In this document: positions 1-11,129 of the stretch, one piece after another
How the letters are laid out: the number at the start of each line of letters is the position of its first letter
Position numbering within the stretch: position 1 is the first letter of the stretch
Assembly: GCA_043228905.1 (NCBI GenBank)
Contig: JBHGNT010000003.1
Coordinates: 23,064,001-23,128,000, forward strand
Direction of reading: 5' to 3'
Length of the DNA: 64,000 bases
Source: Azolla caroliniana
Lineage: Eukaryota; Polypodiophyta
Notes under the pieces: generated by a model
Told to the model about the DNA's origin: nothing
Database searches by the model: none
What the model saw: only the letters and a program-made list of their open reading frames with translations
Translations under genes and position numbers: made by a program

Positions 1-440
1 AGAAGAGAGAAAACAAAAGAAAGTAAAGAAGGAATAAGATAGATAGATACCTTATAGAAAGGGGGGGTTGCAAAAAAGAAAGAAAACAAATAGAAAAAGG
101 TCATAAGTCTATATATCTCTATAGGCTAAGAAGAGGATGACTAAAGGTAAAGAAAGAGTTCACAACCTAATTAATAAAATCAAAAGCTTCTTTCTCTTTT
201 GTGGAGTTCACAACCCATGAGTGCCAATGATGACAAGACGAAGTGTGGAAAGGGAAAAAAAGAACAAGAAGACCCAAAAGGCATGTTACATGGGCCTACT
301 TACACCATGTCCACATACATACAAATACACCATGTGGCCATGTCCATGCATGGGGACAAAATGAGCGCGATATGGATATGGATTACATCCATGCCAAAGA
401 TCGTGTGCGTCATTTATGTAACCCTCTCGCTCTGATACCA
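1..440. other. PBS-side flank of a minus-strand copia LTR; no gene
   Basis: Purine-rich, low-complexity DNA without a convincing coding frame. Short open frames at 199-560 have no recognisable domain and I do not call them genes. The last bases (429-440) are the reverse complement of TGGTATCAGAGC, the initiator-Met tRNA primer-binding site of plant copia elements, so this is the leader side of a minus-strand element whose LTR starts at 441. Confidence 0.5.
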
Positions 441-890
441 TGTGAAAGCTTAGATGTGGAAGCGTTAGACAGTCGGATAACGAAAGAGAGTAAGAAAATA
501 AGAGTGAAAGCTCAACACAGAGAATATACGCGGGAGAGACAGAGAATGAGCAGAACGTAGAAGTCTATTTCAAATATAATATCAATCCATTGTTACTCTG
601 TATATACAATGTGCTCAACAACACTATTTATACAAGTCCTTGAAGGATTGACATAAGTACGGTGTACTTCAATGCTCACAGGAGCGTTTGACACTAACTA
701 TGAGACTATTTTTACCTAGTAGTCTAGGCTACTACTAGGGTTCTGTTTACTGCTTGAGTTTGGCTCACCGGCTCCCCAGCTGATCGGCTCACTCGCTCAC
801 CAGCTGGCCAATCCGTCTCATCCTTCTAGATGCTGATTCGGCTCAGGCTTATTTAGCCGATTCGGATCCGGTTGAGCTTGCCGCCCAACA
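441..890 (-). mobile_element. Ty1-copia LTR (450 bp) bordered by both PBS and polypurine tract
   Basis: The LTR reads TGTTGGGCGG...TTTCACA on the minus strand, with canonical TG/CA ends. A PBS complement (TGGTATCAGAGC) abuts one end at 429-440 and a polypurine tract (TTGAGGGGGAG) abuts the other at 891-901. A TATA-like TTGTATAAATAG lies inside. An ordinary 5' LTR has only the PBS beside it and a 3' LTR only the polypurine tract. Both beside one LTR suggests a tandem junction or a one-LTR circle. The internal DNA on both sides shows no gag or pol. Confidence 0.75.
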
Positions 891-1035
891 CTCCCCCTCA
901 AGCTCAACTTCAGGTCGGATCGTGGTGTTAGCGTCTGTGGCAGCTGGTTCTTACCTCAAGGTGCAACGAACTCGGTGGCTCATATGATGCATGCCATGAA
1001 CAAAGTCTTGAAGGATTGCATCCCGGGAAACATGA

Positions 1036-1740
1036 TGTCGTGAAGATTCGTCACTATGTGCGGATCGTGAGGCAAAAGCACCGGGGTCCTGGACCGGAAG
1101 GATTTTGAAGTTTGCACTAGCTTTAGCGAGAAAGTATTTAAGATAGATTGAGAGAGATTGATATGGCGAGAGAAAGATTTAGATGGAGAGAGAGAGAGAG
1201 AGAGATTAAGATTGAACCCTTGACTTTAGATTTGAGAAATAAGATTAATACATCATCAAATGGGATAACGAATTTTCTTTTCTATTAATTTCTTAATCCA
1301 TACATAGCTCCCTTCTTCTTTTCCATCCACTATTTTATAGATGCCCTCATGCATATGATGCATGTAAGGGTGCAAGACATGCATGTTTGCAATTTGGCAC
1401 TCATGCATTACATGTGATGCATGATAAACATGTCACTCATTCAAGCTCTCATGTATAAGAATTTACTTGTAAACACAATGATAAAAATATAATTCTTGAA
1501 GAAATGAATTGGTTTAGTGGTAAGTTTATTGCCTTTCCTCTTGGAGGTGCAAGGATCAAGCCTTGCTTACATACATCCCTTTGTATACAAATTTTTACTA
1601 GGTTTCTTGTATACACATTTTTACTAGGTTTCTTACTCTAGATAATTTTGTTCGTTTCACACCGAAATCATCGCGATCAACCTATCCGGTCCCGGTTTCG
1701 TCGTCGTCCGGCGGTCCAGTTCCGTCCAAAACCAATTAGA
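1036..1740 (-). repeat. R1 repeat, copy 1 (LTR-like, with tRNA-like segment)
   Basis: This stretch is the reverse complement of a region near 61.3-62.1 kb and is related to repeats at 7.64-8.05 and 11.89-12.6 kb. Read on the minus strand, the shared end includes ACCCCGGTG..TTTGCCTCACGATCCGC and finishes CACGACA. A tRNA-like segment sits at about 1505-1570 (A box TGGTTTAGTGGTAAG, degraded B box). ATGCAT-rich stretches lie at 1345-1440. I infer an LTR or LTR-derived repeat; exact ends other than CACGACA are uncertain. Confidence 0.6.
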
Positions 1741-2129
1741 ACAACTACTTATATATTCTTGAATCCTGTTGTTGTCCTATCTATGTGGGATATCCCACAG
1801 TTTATTTTCCTCTTCTTCTCAAACTTTACACTCACATAACTTGACATTAAGTTGTCCGTTTCACACGTATTAAATGCATTAGGAAGCTCTTGAAGACATC
1901 TATCTTTTCGTATCAAGATATTAAACTAATATAAAATTGTATCTTCATTATTATTGTTTCATATTGTGTGTGAAGAACCACACTCGATTTTGTACATTCC
2001 ATGCAATTTTCACACAGTTGCCGAAAATCTTCATGACATCCACCCCCACCAAACCGCACGTCCTCCGATATGTGCCAAGAAGAGAGAGTGTGAGATTTTG
2101 GCTATGGTGATCAATCAGATTCCTCCATG
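1741..2129. other. No gene seen
   Basis: AT-rich sequence with only short open frames lacking any recognisable domain. It separates R1 from the Ty3 integrase fragment. Confidence 0.5.
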
Positions 2130-3010
2130 TCCTCGTTCACATAACTTATGTCTGTAGGTTTTGTCCTACTATCTTCATCGTCAAGGTTATTGAGGTCAGA
2201 ATCCTTATCTTGTCTTTTCTTGAAAATCTTTACTCTTTTTCCTACAATGGGTATGGCCAACCTTCACCCGTCTAGCTCCGCAAGGTGGTATGTGGCATTG
2301 TCATTGGAACTTGTCACCACATACGGTCCAAACCATCTTCTTGCGAACTTTCTGGTTGTCATGTGTTAATTGTCAAGGCTGCAGTTGTAGACCAATACCC
2401 AATCTCCTTCTTTGATCTTCTTGGGACACAGTCGATGTGTCTTGTCGAACTGAATCTTGTTCTTCACTTGGTTTACCTCAATCATCTTTCGCGCTTTTTC
2501 TAAATCTTCAGGCCTTCATTCAAGCTACCTTATCCGTGCCACTAACAATTCTTCTTGGCTCATCTTGTTTTCCCATGGTATCACTATCCAGGAGGCGATC
2601 GTCCTTTCAATGGGCATTACCGGCTTTTGTCCATACATAAGCTTTGTTGGCATATACCTTGTCACTGAACTGTGTGTAGTTCTGTCGGCCCACAAGGCAT
2701 AAGGTAATAGTCGTGGCCAGTTCCCGACTTGACCGTTGCATGCTCGTACGATGGCTTTGACGATTGCTCCATGCCCTCGCTCGATCTTCCCATTTGCTTT
2801 TGGATTGTAGGCAGTCATGAGGGAGAGCTTCACGCTTAGTCGTTCGAAAAGCTCCGTTGCTTTGTGTGCATCCAATTCCCCTCGGTCGGCCACTATCTTC
2901 CCCACACATCCGTATCGGCAGACAACCTCTTCAAGTAGAAATTTGCAAATAGCTGACATCGTCTTATTTGCCAAGGCTCGTCCTTCCACTTGATTTGTCA
3001 AGCCATTTGC
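2130..3010 (-). pseudogene. Ty3-gypsy integrase fragment
   Basis: Minus-strand translation gives the integrase core: VADRGELDAHKATELFERL (second catalytic Asp in ADRGE), then YNPKANGKIERGHG (the Glu of the DDE triad), then a region ending WENKMSQEELLVARIRQLE. Downstream, the C-terminal domain continues to about 2130 with a stop near 2366. The first catalytic Asp, RNase H and reverse transcriptase are absent. The open frame running upstream to 3211 has no integrase similarity and overlaps the gag fragment on the other strand, so I stop the call near 3010. Confidence 0.8.
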
Positions 3011-3059
3011 AACCGAAGTAAGGGAAGAGCTATTTCGACTAAAGGTGGAATCACCACTT

Positions 3060-4640
3060 GGTTTCATGTAGTATGAAAGAAATTTCAAGGATTTGTGGAC
3101 AACATGGACTCGTATTCGTGGTGGCATTGAAGACGAGTGGTTTAAAATGGAATGATTCAAGATAGGTCTTGATATGTATTTCTGTTTGGAGGCAAACTTG
3201 AAGGATCCCACATCTTTTCAAGCTCTTATCCAAGTTTGTCAAGCTTACGAATGACAAGTGAAGATGATGAGTTCCATGGGGGACCCCCAAATGACGTCTT
3301 TGGGTGCAAATTTGATGCCTCATGCTAACTTTCAAGCCTCATATTAAATTGTGCATGGTGGACAAGTGTTTCCAAATGTGTATACCACCACAACAATAAA
3401 CCCAACAAGTATATCTCAAGAAGTGGAACAAGTGAAGAGTGAAGAAGATACAATGGCATTGGTAAATCGGTGCTCTAATGAAGTGATGGCCCACTTGCGA
3501 CAATCCCAAGCAATTCACAACACTATTCCCGATGGTGTAATTTTTTATTCTTGTCAAGAGGAGGGACACATCTCAACAAGATCTCCTCATCGACAACAAA
3601 GAGGCATGGGAAGAGGAATGTATCAAGTGCAAAGGAATGGACAACGACCTAACAACAATGAAGTTGAAGGAGGCGTAACACTTCCTATGGCTCAGGTTCC
3701 TACAATTCCTCATCATGTGAATCTTCTTAATTTTATTGATGATAGTGATATGTCTTGTGAAGTAGCTCATGTGAAAAGGACAAGGTACTCGCAAAAGGAG
3801 AAAGAAGTTGAAGGAGAATCTAGTGCCTTAAGACAAAAGAAGAAGTCTAAGGAGAATGAGAATGAGGAAATATTGAGAAGAAGACACTCTAGAAGAAAGA
3901 TCAAGATGGAGGACATTCCTATGGGTGAAGGTGTAGAAGCTTTCAATTTGCACCATGAGTTGATATCAAGTGGACCACGGATAACATGGTCGCAACTTCT
4001 CCGATTATCTCCCACATTGCAGCATGAGTTGATATCAAGTGGACCAAGGATAACATGGTCGCAACTTCTCCAATTATCTCCCACATTACGAAAGGAGTGG
4101 GGGCAGCTTGCAAGTATTCGCCAAAGTCGGAAGAGTGTGCGTTATGTGGGGATCGTGCGAGTAGAAGATCAAAAGGACATACGACCAACCATCCCCATCT
4201 CCATCAAAGGGTTTCACATCAGAGATGTCTTGGCTTGATTTCTGAATTTGTGGTAAACAAAGTGGGAATTCCTATTAGTAGGTCATCTTCGGCAAGGGTG
4301 GTTGTAGTTGATGGTGGAGTCGTTCATTGCATTGGCATCGTGGAGGATGTGGTCATCAAGTATTTTGGGGTAAGCATTTCGATGGATTTTCATGTAATAC
4401 CACTAAAAGGACCATCATATTCTTTGGTACTAGGAAGACCATGGATGCAAGAACTCAATGTTGTCCAAGATTGGAGCAAAGGTTTGATGACCATAACGCC
4501 ATCAAATGGAGTGAGCATACATTATGATATGCGGCAATAACGACTTATTGAGAAAGAAGAAGATGGAATAACTGAATATGATAGCGGGTCCGCATATGAA
4601 AGTGATGAAAGTGAAGATTCCTTATCAGAATAGGAAATGA
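3060..4640 (+). pseudogene. Ty3-gypsy gag-protease fragment, protease active site lost
   Basis: The plus strand encodes the end of gag (LKDPTSFQALIQVCQAYE), a decayed zinc knuckle (YSCQEEGHISTRS, one Cys lost) and a protease-like region (ISEFVVNKVGIPIS, VIPLKGPSYSLVLGRPWMQ). A frame break near 4232 joins RDVLA directly to LISEF; the segment expected to hold the catalytic Asp-Gly/Ser triad is missing. A tandem 69-bp duplication (3954-4022 and 4023-4091) repeats HELISSGPRITWSQLL. It is head-to-head with the integrase fragment, so the two are not one intact element. Confidence 0.75.
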
Positions 4641-5504
4641 CAACATAATATGCCGTTTTGAAGGAAGAAGATGATGAAGGAGGTTTAATTACTATGGAGC
4701 AGAAAGAGAAGATGATTTCTAAAGATCTTAAAGGGTTTGTCCTCAATGGTAGAATACTACAGTACAAACTTACTACGAATAATTTATGGTTATGCCCGTA
4801 ACATCCTCACCAATAACTTGATGAGATTCTTTTGTTTTACTTTGATCAACAATTCCTTTTTGCAATGCACGTCCTAAATTTCCCTATCAAAAGAAAAGGC
4901 CTTAGTTTGGAGCAAGTGTGTACTTGTTCAACATATAGTCGATGAATTTAGATTTTATCATGTATCTATATACATAATTACTCCATCCAGAACCAATCAA
5001 ATGATTGATATCATGACAACCACCACACTATGTAGTCATACACTAAGGGTTAGCATTGAGGAACTCACACCAAAATAATGGGTGGTTCTACGGTTCATAT
5101 ATGTTGACGCAAAATTAGAGCCAAATATCATTTTCCTATTTCTAAGATATCGGGGATTGCAGCATAATTAGGATATATGTATTGTGTTTATAATCAATGG
5201 TAGGCATTGAGTGATACCATATCTACAAAAGTTGAAGAGATTACCAATGTCAAAGTTTCGTTTGTTGGCATTGAGAACAAAAATATTCTATTTTCAAGTA
5301 ATATATGTGAAAGTAAGTAGCCACTCTTGATGTCCAAAAACTTTTACTGATGAATGTCATAATTGAGAGTGAAAACTAATCGGACAAGGAGAGAGAAATC
5401 CATCCAAAGATTGGGATTTGTCGAAAATGTGTGGAAAGCATAGCGAATGTGATGAAAGGCAAGAGGAATCCATCTAAATCTAATGATGAGACTCTCTCTA
5501 ATTT
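4641..5504. other. Flank of the membrane-protein gene unit; no gene
   Basis: About 4800-5090 resembles 18.23-18.55 kb (shared CAATCAAATGATTGATATCATGA), and 5240-5500 resembles 16.25-16.5 kb. These are the gene-free parts of a repeated unit that includes the membrane-protein pseudogene. A short stretch at 5120-5175 also resembles the end of the LINE fragment at 22.64-22.69 kb. No reading frame of note. Confidence 0.6.
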
Positions 5505-5509
5505 ATTAG

Positions 5510-5640
5510 AGAAAGAAAGAAAGTTACATTAACGTCATCTAAGACCAGAATTGGCACATTAATGATACAATAAAGAAATGTGTACCTAATGATGCAAAAT
5601 TAAATAAAAACAAAAAATAAAGTGGCTTAAAAGGCCCCAA
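5510..5640 (-). mobile_element. LINE 3' tail, degraded
   Basis: On the minus strand this reads GGTCTTAGATGACGTTAATG followed by a CTTTCTTTC run, matching the 3' end of the LINE at 34.79-34.84 kb (GGCCTTAGAAGACGTTAATA then CTTT repeats). It is a short 5'-truncated insertion. Confidence 0.55.
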
Positions 5641-5923
5641 TAATGGGATTGGCATACTCTACAATAACGAGATATGTATCCAATCATCCAAAATATAAAA
5701 ATAAAAATACATAAAAATAAAAATGGCCAAGGGGCCAATCCCAAAACGGAACATAAAATGCGAGGAGTTACATCATGCTAGAGAAAAAGAGAGATACGAG
5801 AAAAAAGGGGTAATTGCGTCTCCATAGATAGATAGCTGGAGACCTCCAAATTTGAGATGCTAAACAACAACTGGAAATGCAGGGAAGTAAGTTTAGAGAG
5901 TGTAAGTGGCAGGTAGCTAGGTG

Positions 5924-6730
5924 TTAGATTCTTGGATTGAAGCTAGCAATAAACAACATATCCTCTTCAGATTCAACTGCATTTTGGGCTTCGTTGAGAA
6001 GGTGCAATGCGCTGATCGTCGCATAATTATTGAGGTGAGGATCGAAGGACATGATAACTGGGTGGGCCACTACGGCACTGACGGCAGAGGATTCTGTTTT
6101 GAGGAGGTCCGACGAAGACAAGCCCTTCAGAGCATCACTAAAATCGAAGCGGCGGAAGTTGGTTTTGAAAATGCTGCTGTGATGCTTGAGGAGCGCGATT
6201 GCGAGCTCCAATGCACTCCGCTTCATATAGGGAAGCATTCGCTCTTGCTCGCTTGATCTTCGCATCTGCTCTTGGCCTCCAATAGCATCGCCTGACCTCG
6301 CCGGCACCGCCGGCATATCCATATTCATGAAGCTTCTCATTCCCATCTCCAATATGTCACCGGGCACGTCCCGCAGAAACCCACCCCATTGCCGCTACCT
6401 GCAGCGCCATCTGACCCCTTTCTCATGTTTTCTGCATATGGCATCATCATTTTCCTTATTGCCGGCATTATGCACGGCCTTCTGCAGTGGGGCAGGAGTC
6501 CTGTTTAATTCTACCGCGTGGGTGCTCATCTCTTTGATCAAGTTCAAGAGGCAGGTTTTGATGGTATGGAGAGCAGGGATCTCTGGTCAGATACTTGAGA
6601 AACTTTAGGGTAGTAATAGTTACTGGCATGGCATTGATGGTGATGGTATGACTATTGGAGGAGGTTACAGAGCCTCACTTCCAATATGATCCTCACTAGT
6701 GCTTTCATTCTGCGTAGCCATTGTTAGCAT
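5924..6730 (-). pseudogene. Broken copy of the ARM-like membrane-protein gene
   Basis: The start is recognisable at about 6719-6723 (MATQNESTSEDHIGSEA, compare MATGNDFSSEDNG of the intact gene at 36447) but meets a stop soon after. The transmembrane region is missing. Then FLKYLTRDP and KTCLLNLIKEMSTHA match the C-terminal helical part (ILKYMIRDP, KTCLLNYIRDTKHML) in different frames. A 147-codon open frame follows (5924-6367) with helical, leucine-rich sequence ending LFIASFNPRI; the intact paralogue does not have this end, so longer family members may exist. Several frameshifts and a large internal deletion mark it as dead. Confidence 0.7.
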
Positions 6731-6748
6731 ATGAATACACTCAAAGCC

Positions 6749-6794
6749 ATGTATGTATGTATGTATGTATGTATGTATGTATGTATGTATGTAT
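6749..6794. repeat. (ATGT)n microsatellite
   Basis: About eleven ATGT units just upstream of the pseudogene start, where the intact paralogue has a TATATATA promoter stretch. The related pseudogene at 17 kb has a shorter TATG/CATG run in the same place. Confidence 0.95.
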
Positions 6795-6799
6795 AGCTC

Positions 6800-7639
6800 T
6801 TACCAGAAACCATTATCAAGTGCCGAGTTCAATTTGACTGAGTTTTGTCTGTAGGTAGCAAAAGCTCTCCTAACGACAACTACCCACCAAAAGAAGAGGA
6901 AAGAGCAGCATTCAATGCCTCGTCAGCATTGACCTTAAAGAGTTCCGTACATTGACTGAAGTCTCCTTAGCCTCCCATCTACCCCAATCATCATCAATAA
7001 TGTATTGATCAGGTTTCTCCAGTGATTATTGGATTTAATCATGTAGAGGTTGCATTTGAGATCATGAAATGTATAAATTCTTCATGGGTTTGAGTATCAA
7101 AGGTAGAACTTTGACATTCAGATTAGCTGAATGACCAATATTACTTTGAGAACTTTTTGTTGTCAATCACTTCGAGATTGTTATATTTGAGTTTAGATGT
7201 CGACAAAGTTGCTCTTTTGCTAGGACACTATGCTTTTTATCGGACAATAAAGAAGCAATCCATTCTCGAGTTATCATCAACGGAAGTGAAGTACAATGAA
7301 TCTTGTTATTGTGGAGGACACTTCATAATGCCTATTAAGGGGAAATCTTGTCATAGATAGCATTTCCAAACATGGTTGTTTGCTATGGTGAAAGAGTATG
7401 TGTGGGTGGAACAAGTAGATCATGACCCAACAGTAATCCTAACACAAAAAAACGCCATTAAAGATCATGAAAATTATATTATGGGAACTAATAGAATCAT
7501 TATTACTCTAGAGGAATGATACAACTCTAGAGGAGTTAGATATCGACCTATGGAACAAATCGTTCGGACATATCAACTTCCCCCAACTTCGAGAAATGCA
7601 GATGAAGAACATTGTTTTCTATTACGAGCATGACCATAT
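6800..7639. other. 5' flank of the pseudogene unit; no gene
   Basis: Resembles 17.35-18.06 kb in direct orientation (for example GCAAAAGCTCTCCTAACGAC occurs in both). The open frame at 7157-7360 has no domain and its counterpart at 17.7-17.9 kb is interrupted, so I do not call it a gene. Confidence 0.6.
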
Positions 7640-8051
7640 AATATCTATGGTGAGAATTTACCATAGTATTCTATACACTACGTGAAATATGTAAAAAAAG
7701 CTAAAGTGTGCATGAAAACTAAAGTTAGAAAAAGCATGATGCTTGCATGTGATAAACTTAGACTCTTTCATCACTATATAAGGAAGAGAGAAAGATGTAT
7801 ATGGTTGTTGATTTTTTATAAGGATTGATTAATATAAAATATTCTTGGGATCCACAAATTTGCCATCTATTTCTCTCTTACAATCTAAGTATCAATTAAT
7901 GCACTATACTCGTAGGATTCACAATTTTCATATCTTCTTCTTGCAATCTTTTCCTAATTAACATTATCTCATATTCTTCTTTCCCCTAGTCCAAAACCCC
8001 AGTGGTTCCCACCCGACTCATGCAAACGATTTGGCGCTGAAAGGCACGACA
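7640..8051 (+). repeat. R1 repeat, copy 2
   Basis: Starts near ACACTACGTGAAA, which recurs at the matching edge of copy 3, and ends GGCACGACA. The 3' part (CCAAAACCCCAGTGGTTCCC) matches copy 3 closely in reverse complement. A TATA box CACTATATAAGG lies at about 7771. The tRNA-like segment present in the other copies is not visible here. Just before its end the sequence ATTTGGCGCTGAAAGG resembles a Tat/Athila-type PBS, an alternative reading of this end. Confidence 0.6.
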
Positions 8052-8089
8052 ATGTGGATAATGTATGAGGGTTAAACGAGAGTGTAAAG

Positions 8090-8430
8090 AAGGGGAGGAT
8101 TACTTTTAATTCTCACGATTCAGACAACCCATTAGGGCAAGTGTGAACTTTCCTGGGGGCCTTAGGTTTGGCTATAAATATGAGTACTTGCTACCCTCAT
8201 TCGACACATTATCGACTATGTGGAGACTCTATCATTGTGGTGGGTCAACTTATGTAGCCAGCACGCTAGCACCATGTACGACTCGACGCCACAACGGTGG
8301 TATGGGATGCCGATCGAGGCTCGGGGGTGATCGCACCCTTCTTTCTCTCTCTCCTTTCTTATTTATCAATCTTTTATCCTGATCATATGCGTACATTAGT
8401 AGCTAAGCTCTAACAATTGGTATCTGAGCC
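8090..8430 (+). mobile_element. Copia-like LTR end with primer-binding site
   Basis: The LTR appears to end GCTCTAACA at 8415 and is followed by TTGGTATCTGAGCC (8417-8430), a variant of the copia initiator-Met PBS. A TATA box GGCTATAAATATG lies near 8170. The left LTR border is not clear, and no gag follows. Confidence 0.5.
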
Positions 8431-8700
8431 ATGTTTCTAATGTTTCTTTTGTTGATTGTTTTTTTCTTGTTGGATGGTGATCGATTGATGTATGATCGAG
8501 CTTGATCCAGATAATTATCAACAAAGGAACTTTGGTAACTCTTTTTTTTATCTATTATTTCTTCTCCCAATATAAGCATGTATAGTCAATATGTACTTTT
8601 TTACATTGATTCAATTATGTTGTAGTGGTAATAATTGGTAATAATTAATATATGCATATATAATCACATGTATACGTATTTAATCGTATACGTGTGATAA

Positions 8701-8735
<35 letters not shown>

Positions 8736-9966
8736 TTTTTATTACGTGATTGTGTATGTCGAATGTTGTACTTTTCAGGGAAAGCATCAATGTCGTACTC
8801 ACCATCCTTTTTTTCAACAATTTTTTTTGTTGTTGCCATCTCCGTTGGTCACTTCAACCTTACTATGCGTTATAATGAAACGATTATAGCCACAATGATG
8901 TTGAGAGCATAGGGCGTAACCTACTTTAAGTGAGGTCGCCCCTATGACACACACATCCAACATCCCTCCCATGTTACATTGTTACGATGCCACCAGGAGA
9001 TCATCATTACGAAAGGCATTCGTAATGATGTAACCATGTGATGGGCCACGTGGGCCTACTATGAAAAGAGGGCTCGTGTGGTTTGACCATTAGGTTGCAC
9101 TTTGGGGTATGTCGTTGTAATGATGAGCCTTGAGGTTGGGTAACGTACCAACATAGTTTTGTAGTAAACGAGGGGGAAATAAGGACTCTCGACATATATA
9201 TTTTCATTTAAAAAAACATATATGGGCAAATGCCTTCGCATATCTCTCATATGCATAAACATTAAACCTTCAAAAGAAGCAAACCATTTTTTAGCTCAAG
9301 TGTTTAATGTATTTCTTCTCGAGGTTTCGAGTTCAAATATGACCAAGACCATACAACATTGTTGATACATATGACAATAACACATGTTTAGACTTGAGGT
9401 ATAAGTGCACTTCGAGATCCTCGTAATAGGACTTAAAGAGCTGAAACCACATGGGTAGCCGCAGAGATATAGTTTATTGTTAACAAGTTTTCGTGTTTAA
9501 ACTATTCATGAAGCAAACATACATGGTTGAGCCTCGGGGAGCTGCCATGAAAAAATCGAGATAAAGATCAGGGAAACACATTCATTTGTCACCCCCATGG
9601 TTTTTAAAACACCTTTGTGTTACCATAGTAACCTGATCTTGAACCTTATCTCATACGTTTAGAGGGGTATTGACGTGAGATGCTCATATCGATTAATGTT
9701 TGCCCATGATATGTTTACATCATGACATAATGTTATGACTATTTGTTTGACCTTATCCTACTTCTTTGCCAGAAATTATCATTCAATGGCTCATACTAAC
9801 GACCTGATCAGGAAATCCTCCTAGTCAATCCCCGTTCAGTCGTATTTGATATAAATACAAAATGTCTTTAATTCAACCGTGCATCAGATGTGTGAACTTT
9901 GGCAATCTCATAATGCTCTCGAGGCACGTGTCATTAGTTTACAACGTGATACTAATAGATTTGATT
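8431..9966. other. No gene; AT microsatellite, hairpin and a weak tRNA-like segment
   Basis: An (AT)n run lies at 8703-8732. A perfect 11-bp inverted repeat (CATCATTACGA / TCGTAATGATG) lies at about 9003-9032. A degraded tRNA-like segment lies at 9285-9350 (TTAGCTCAAGTG and GAGTTCAAAT resemble A and B boxes) and could be an old SINE head. Nothing here codes for a recognisable protein. Confidence 0.5.
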
Positions 9967-10400
9967 GTCATGAGTAGATGATACCTCATGAGGTTTAGGG
10001 TGACTCGAACCTGTGACCTCCTAAGGAGAAGCACTTAGCTCTAGCCATTAGGTTATATATGTTGTACATAAAGATATTATAATTTACTTTATTATAATAT
10101 TGATAATGTAACCCTATAAATATCCGAAAGGGGCCATGACCTTTCAATATCCGAAAGGGTATCATGACCCTACAACATCCCAAAGGGTATCATGACTCTA
10201 CAAACATTCAAGGGGCACATACTACTCCTATATAAATAGGACATATTGTATTGTTAGAACTATTCTGGTTCAACACCAGTCTTTGGCAAATATTCTAGTT
10301 CTTGCTCTTGTATATTTTCCTATTATAATAAAATATAGTCATTGTTCTCTCTTTCTTTTCCTCTCTTGTTTAATCTTCTTTGGTCAAGCTAAGGCCTTGT
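9967..10400 (+). mobile_element. Ty3-gypsy 5' LTR with antisense tRNA-like segment
   Basis: It begins TGTCATGA like the chromovirus LTRs at 24966 and 30066, followed by an antisense tRNA-like segment at 9995-10060 (complement has TAACCTAATGGCTAGAGC and GGTTCGAGTCA). A TATA box CCTATATAAATAGG lies near 10225, and GGTTCAACACCAGTCT near 10268 is shared with the chromovirus LTRs. A short direct repeat (ATCCGAAAGGG..CATGACC) lies at 10120-10170. The 3' border is approximate. Confidence 0.65.
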
Positions 10401-10599
10401 CACTGATGAGTGTCAAGGCGTACGATCATTTGTCGTAAAGCCATTTACGGGAGAAAAAAAGGAAAGAACCGAAGAAGCAATCTGCACGTGGTTGGGCTGA
10501 TGGGAGTCTCATTTTGAGCTCTATCCCAAGCCTGGTGGCGTGGGTTCTAGACTTTGGAGAAATTTCCCAATACCTAGACAAAATGTGTCATAGCTTTCA

Positions 10600-11040
10600 T
10601 GGGCCAATTTCTGTAACCTCCATCTCGAACCAAGGCAACACAAACTTTAATGAAGCTCTCTAGTAGGGAGTTCTCCTCGCTAGAAGACTATGTTCATGAT
10701 GCTAGAACACAAATCCAAAAATCGGGTCTAGAAGGGGACAATTAGTTGATAGCTTGTTTTGTCCATGGCATCCTCAATTCGGACTATCACTGGATAGTGC
10801 ACGATAAGGATCCCAAATCCTTCGGAGAGGTTGTTGAAATAGTTCTTTGCTATCAACACACTTCAAAGGACCATAACAAACCCAACGAAGCGCCTGGGAC
10901 TAAGCCGTCGCAATTTGCTGGGAAAGGCAAGACACCCAACAAATTCATGGATCGGGATTGTAAGCAACAAAATCCTTTTCGTGTATTCTACAAAAAGAAG
11001 GGCCATACAAAAGAGAAATGTCGAAAGCTCTAATGGAAAG
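10600..11040 (+). pseudogene. Ty3 gag fragment with mutated zinc knuckle
   Basis: Translation from about 10746 gives gag C-terminal sequence ending in FRVFYKKKGHTKEKC; a normal knuckle would read C-x2-C-x4-H-x4-C, but both leading cysteines are replaced. Earlier gag is unreadable. It belongs to the decayed element running from 9967 to 14514. Confidence 0.65.
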
Positions 11041-11129
11041 AGCATGACAACAAAACAAAAGTTGCAGACTAGAAAGGACAGATTCCTGATGTCCTTGAGG
11101 TCTATACACATCATTTAAATAATTGTAAA

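Noticed and set aside
2966-3211. N-terminal extension of the Ty3 integrase frame
   Set aside because: Residues before the VANGLTNQVEGRAL segment do not resemble integrase, and the plus strand here encodes gag; the overlap is accidental.
3767-4188. Minus-strand open frames of 81-105 codons
   Set aside because: They are shadows of the gag-protease reading on the plus strand, created by its 69-bp duplication.
8143-8382. 79-codon open frame
   Set aside because: It lies inside a copia-type LTR, ahead of its PBS, and is not conserved with anything recognised.
10863-11114. Minus-strand open frame of 83 codons opposite Ty3 gag
   Set aside because: Complement of the gag/knuckle region with no domain of its own.
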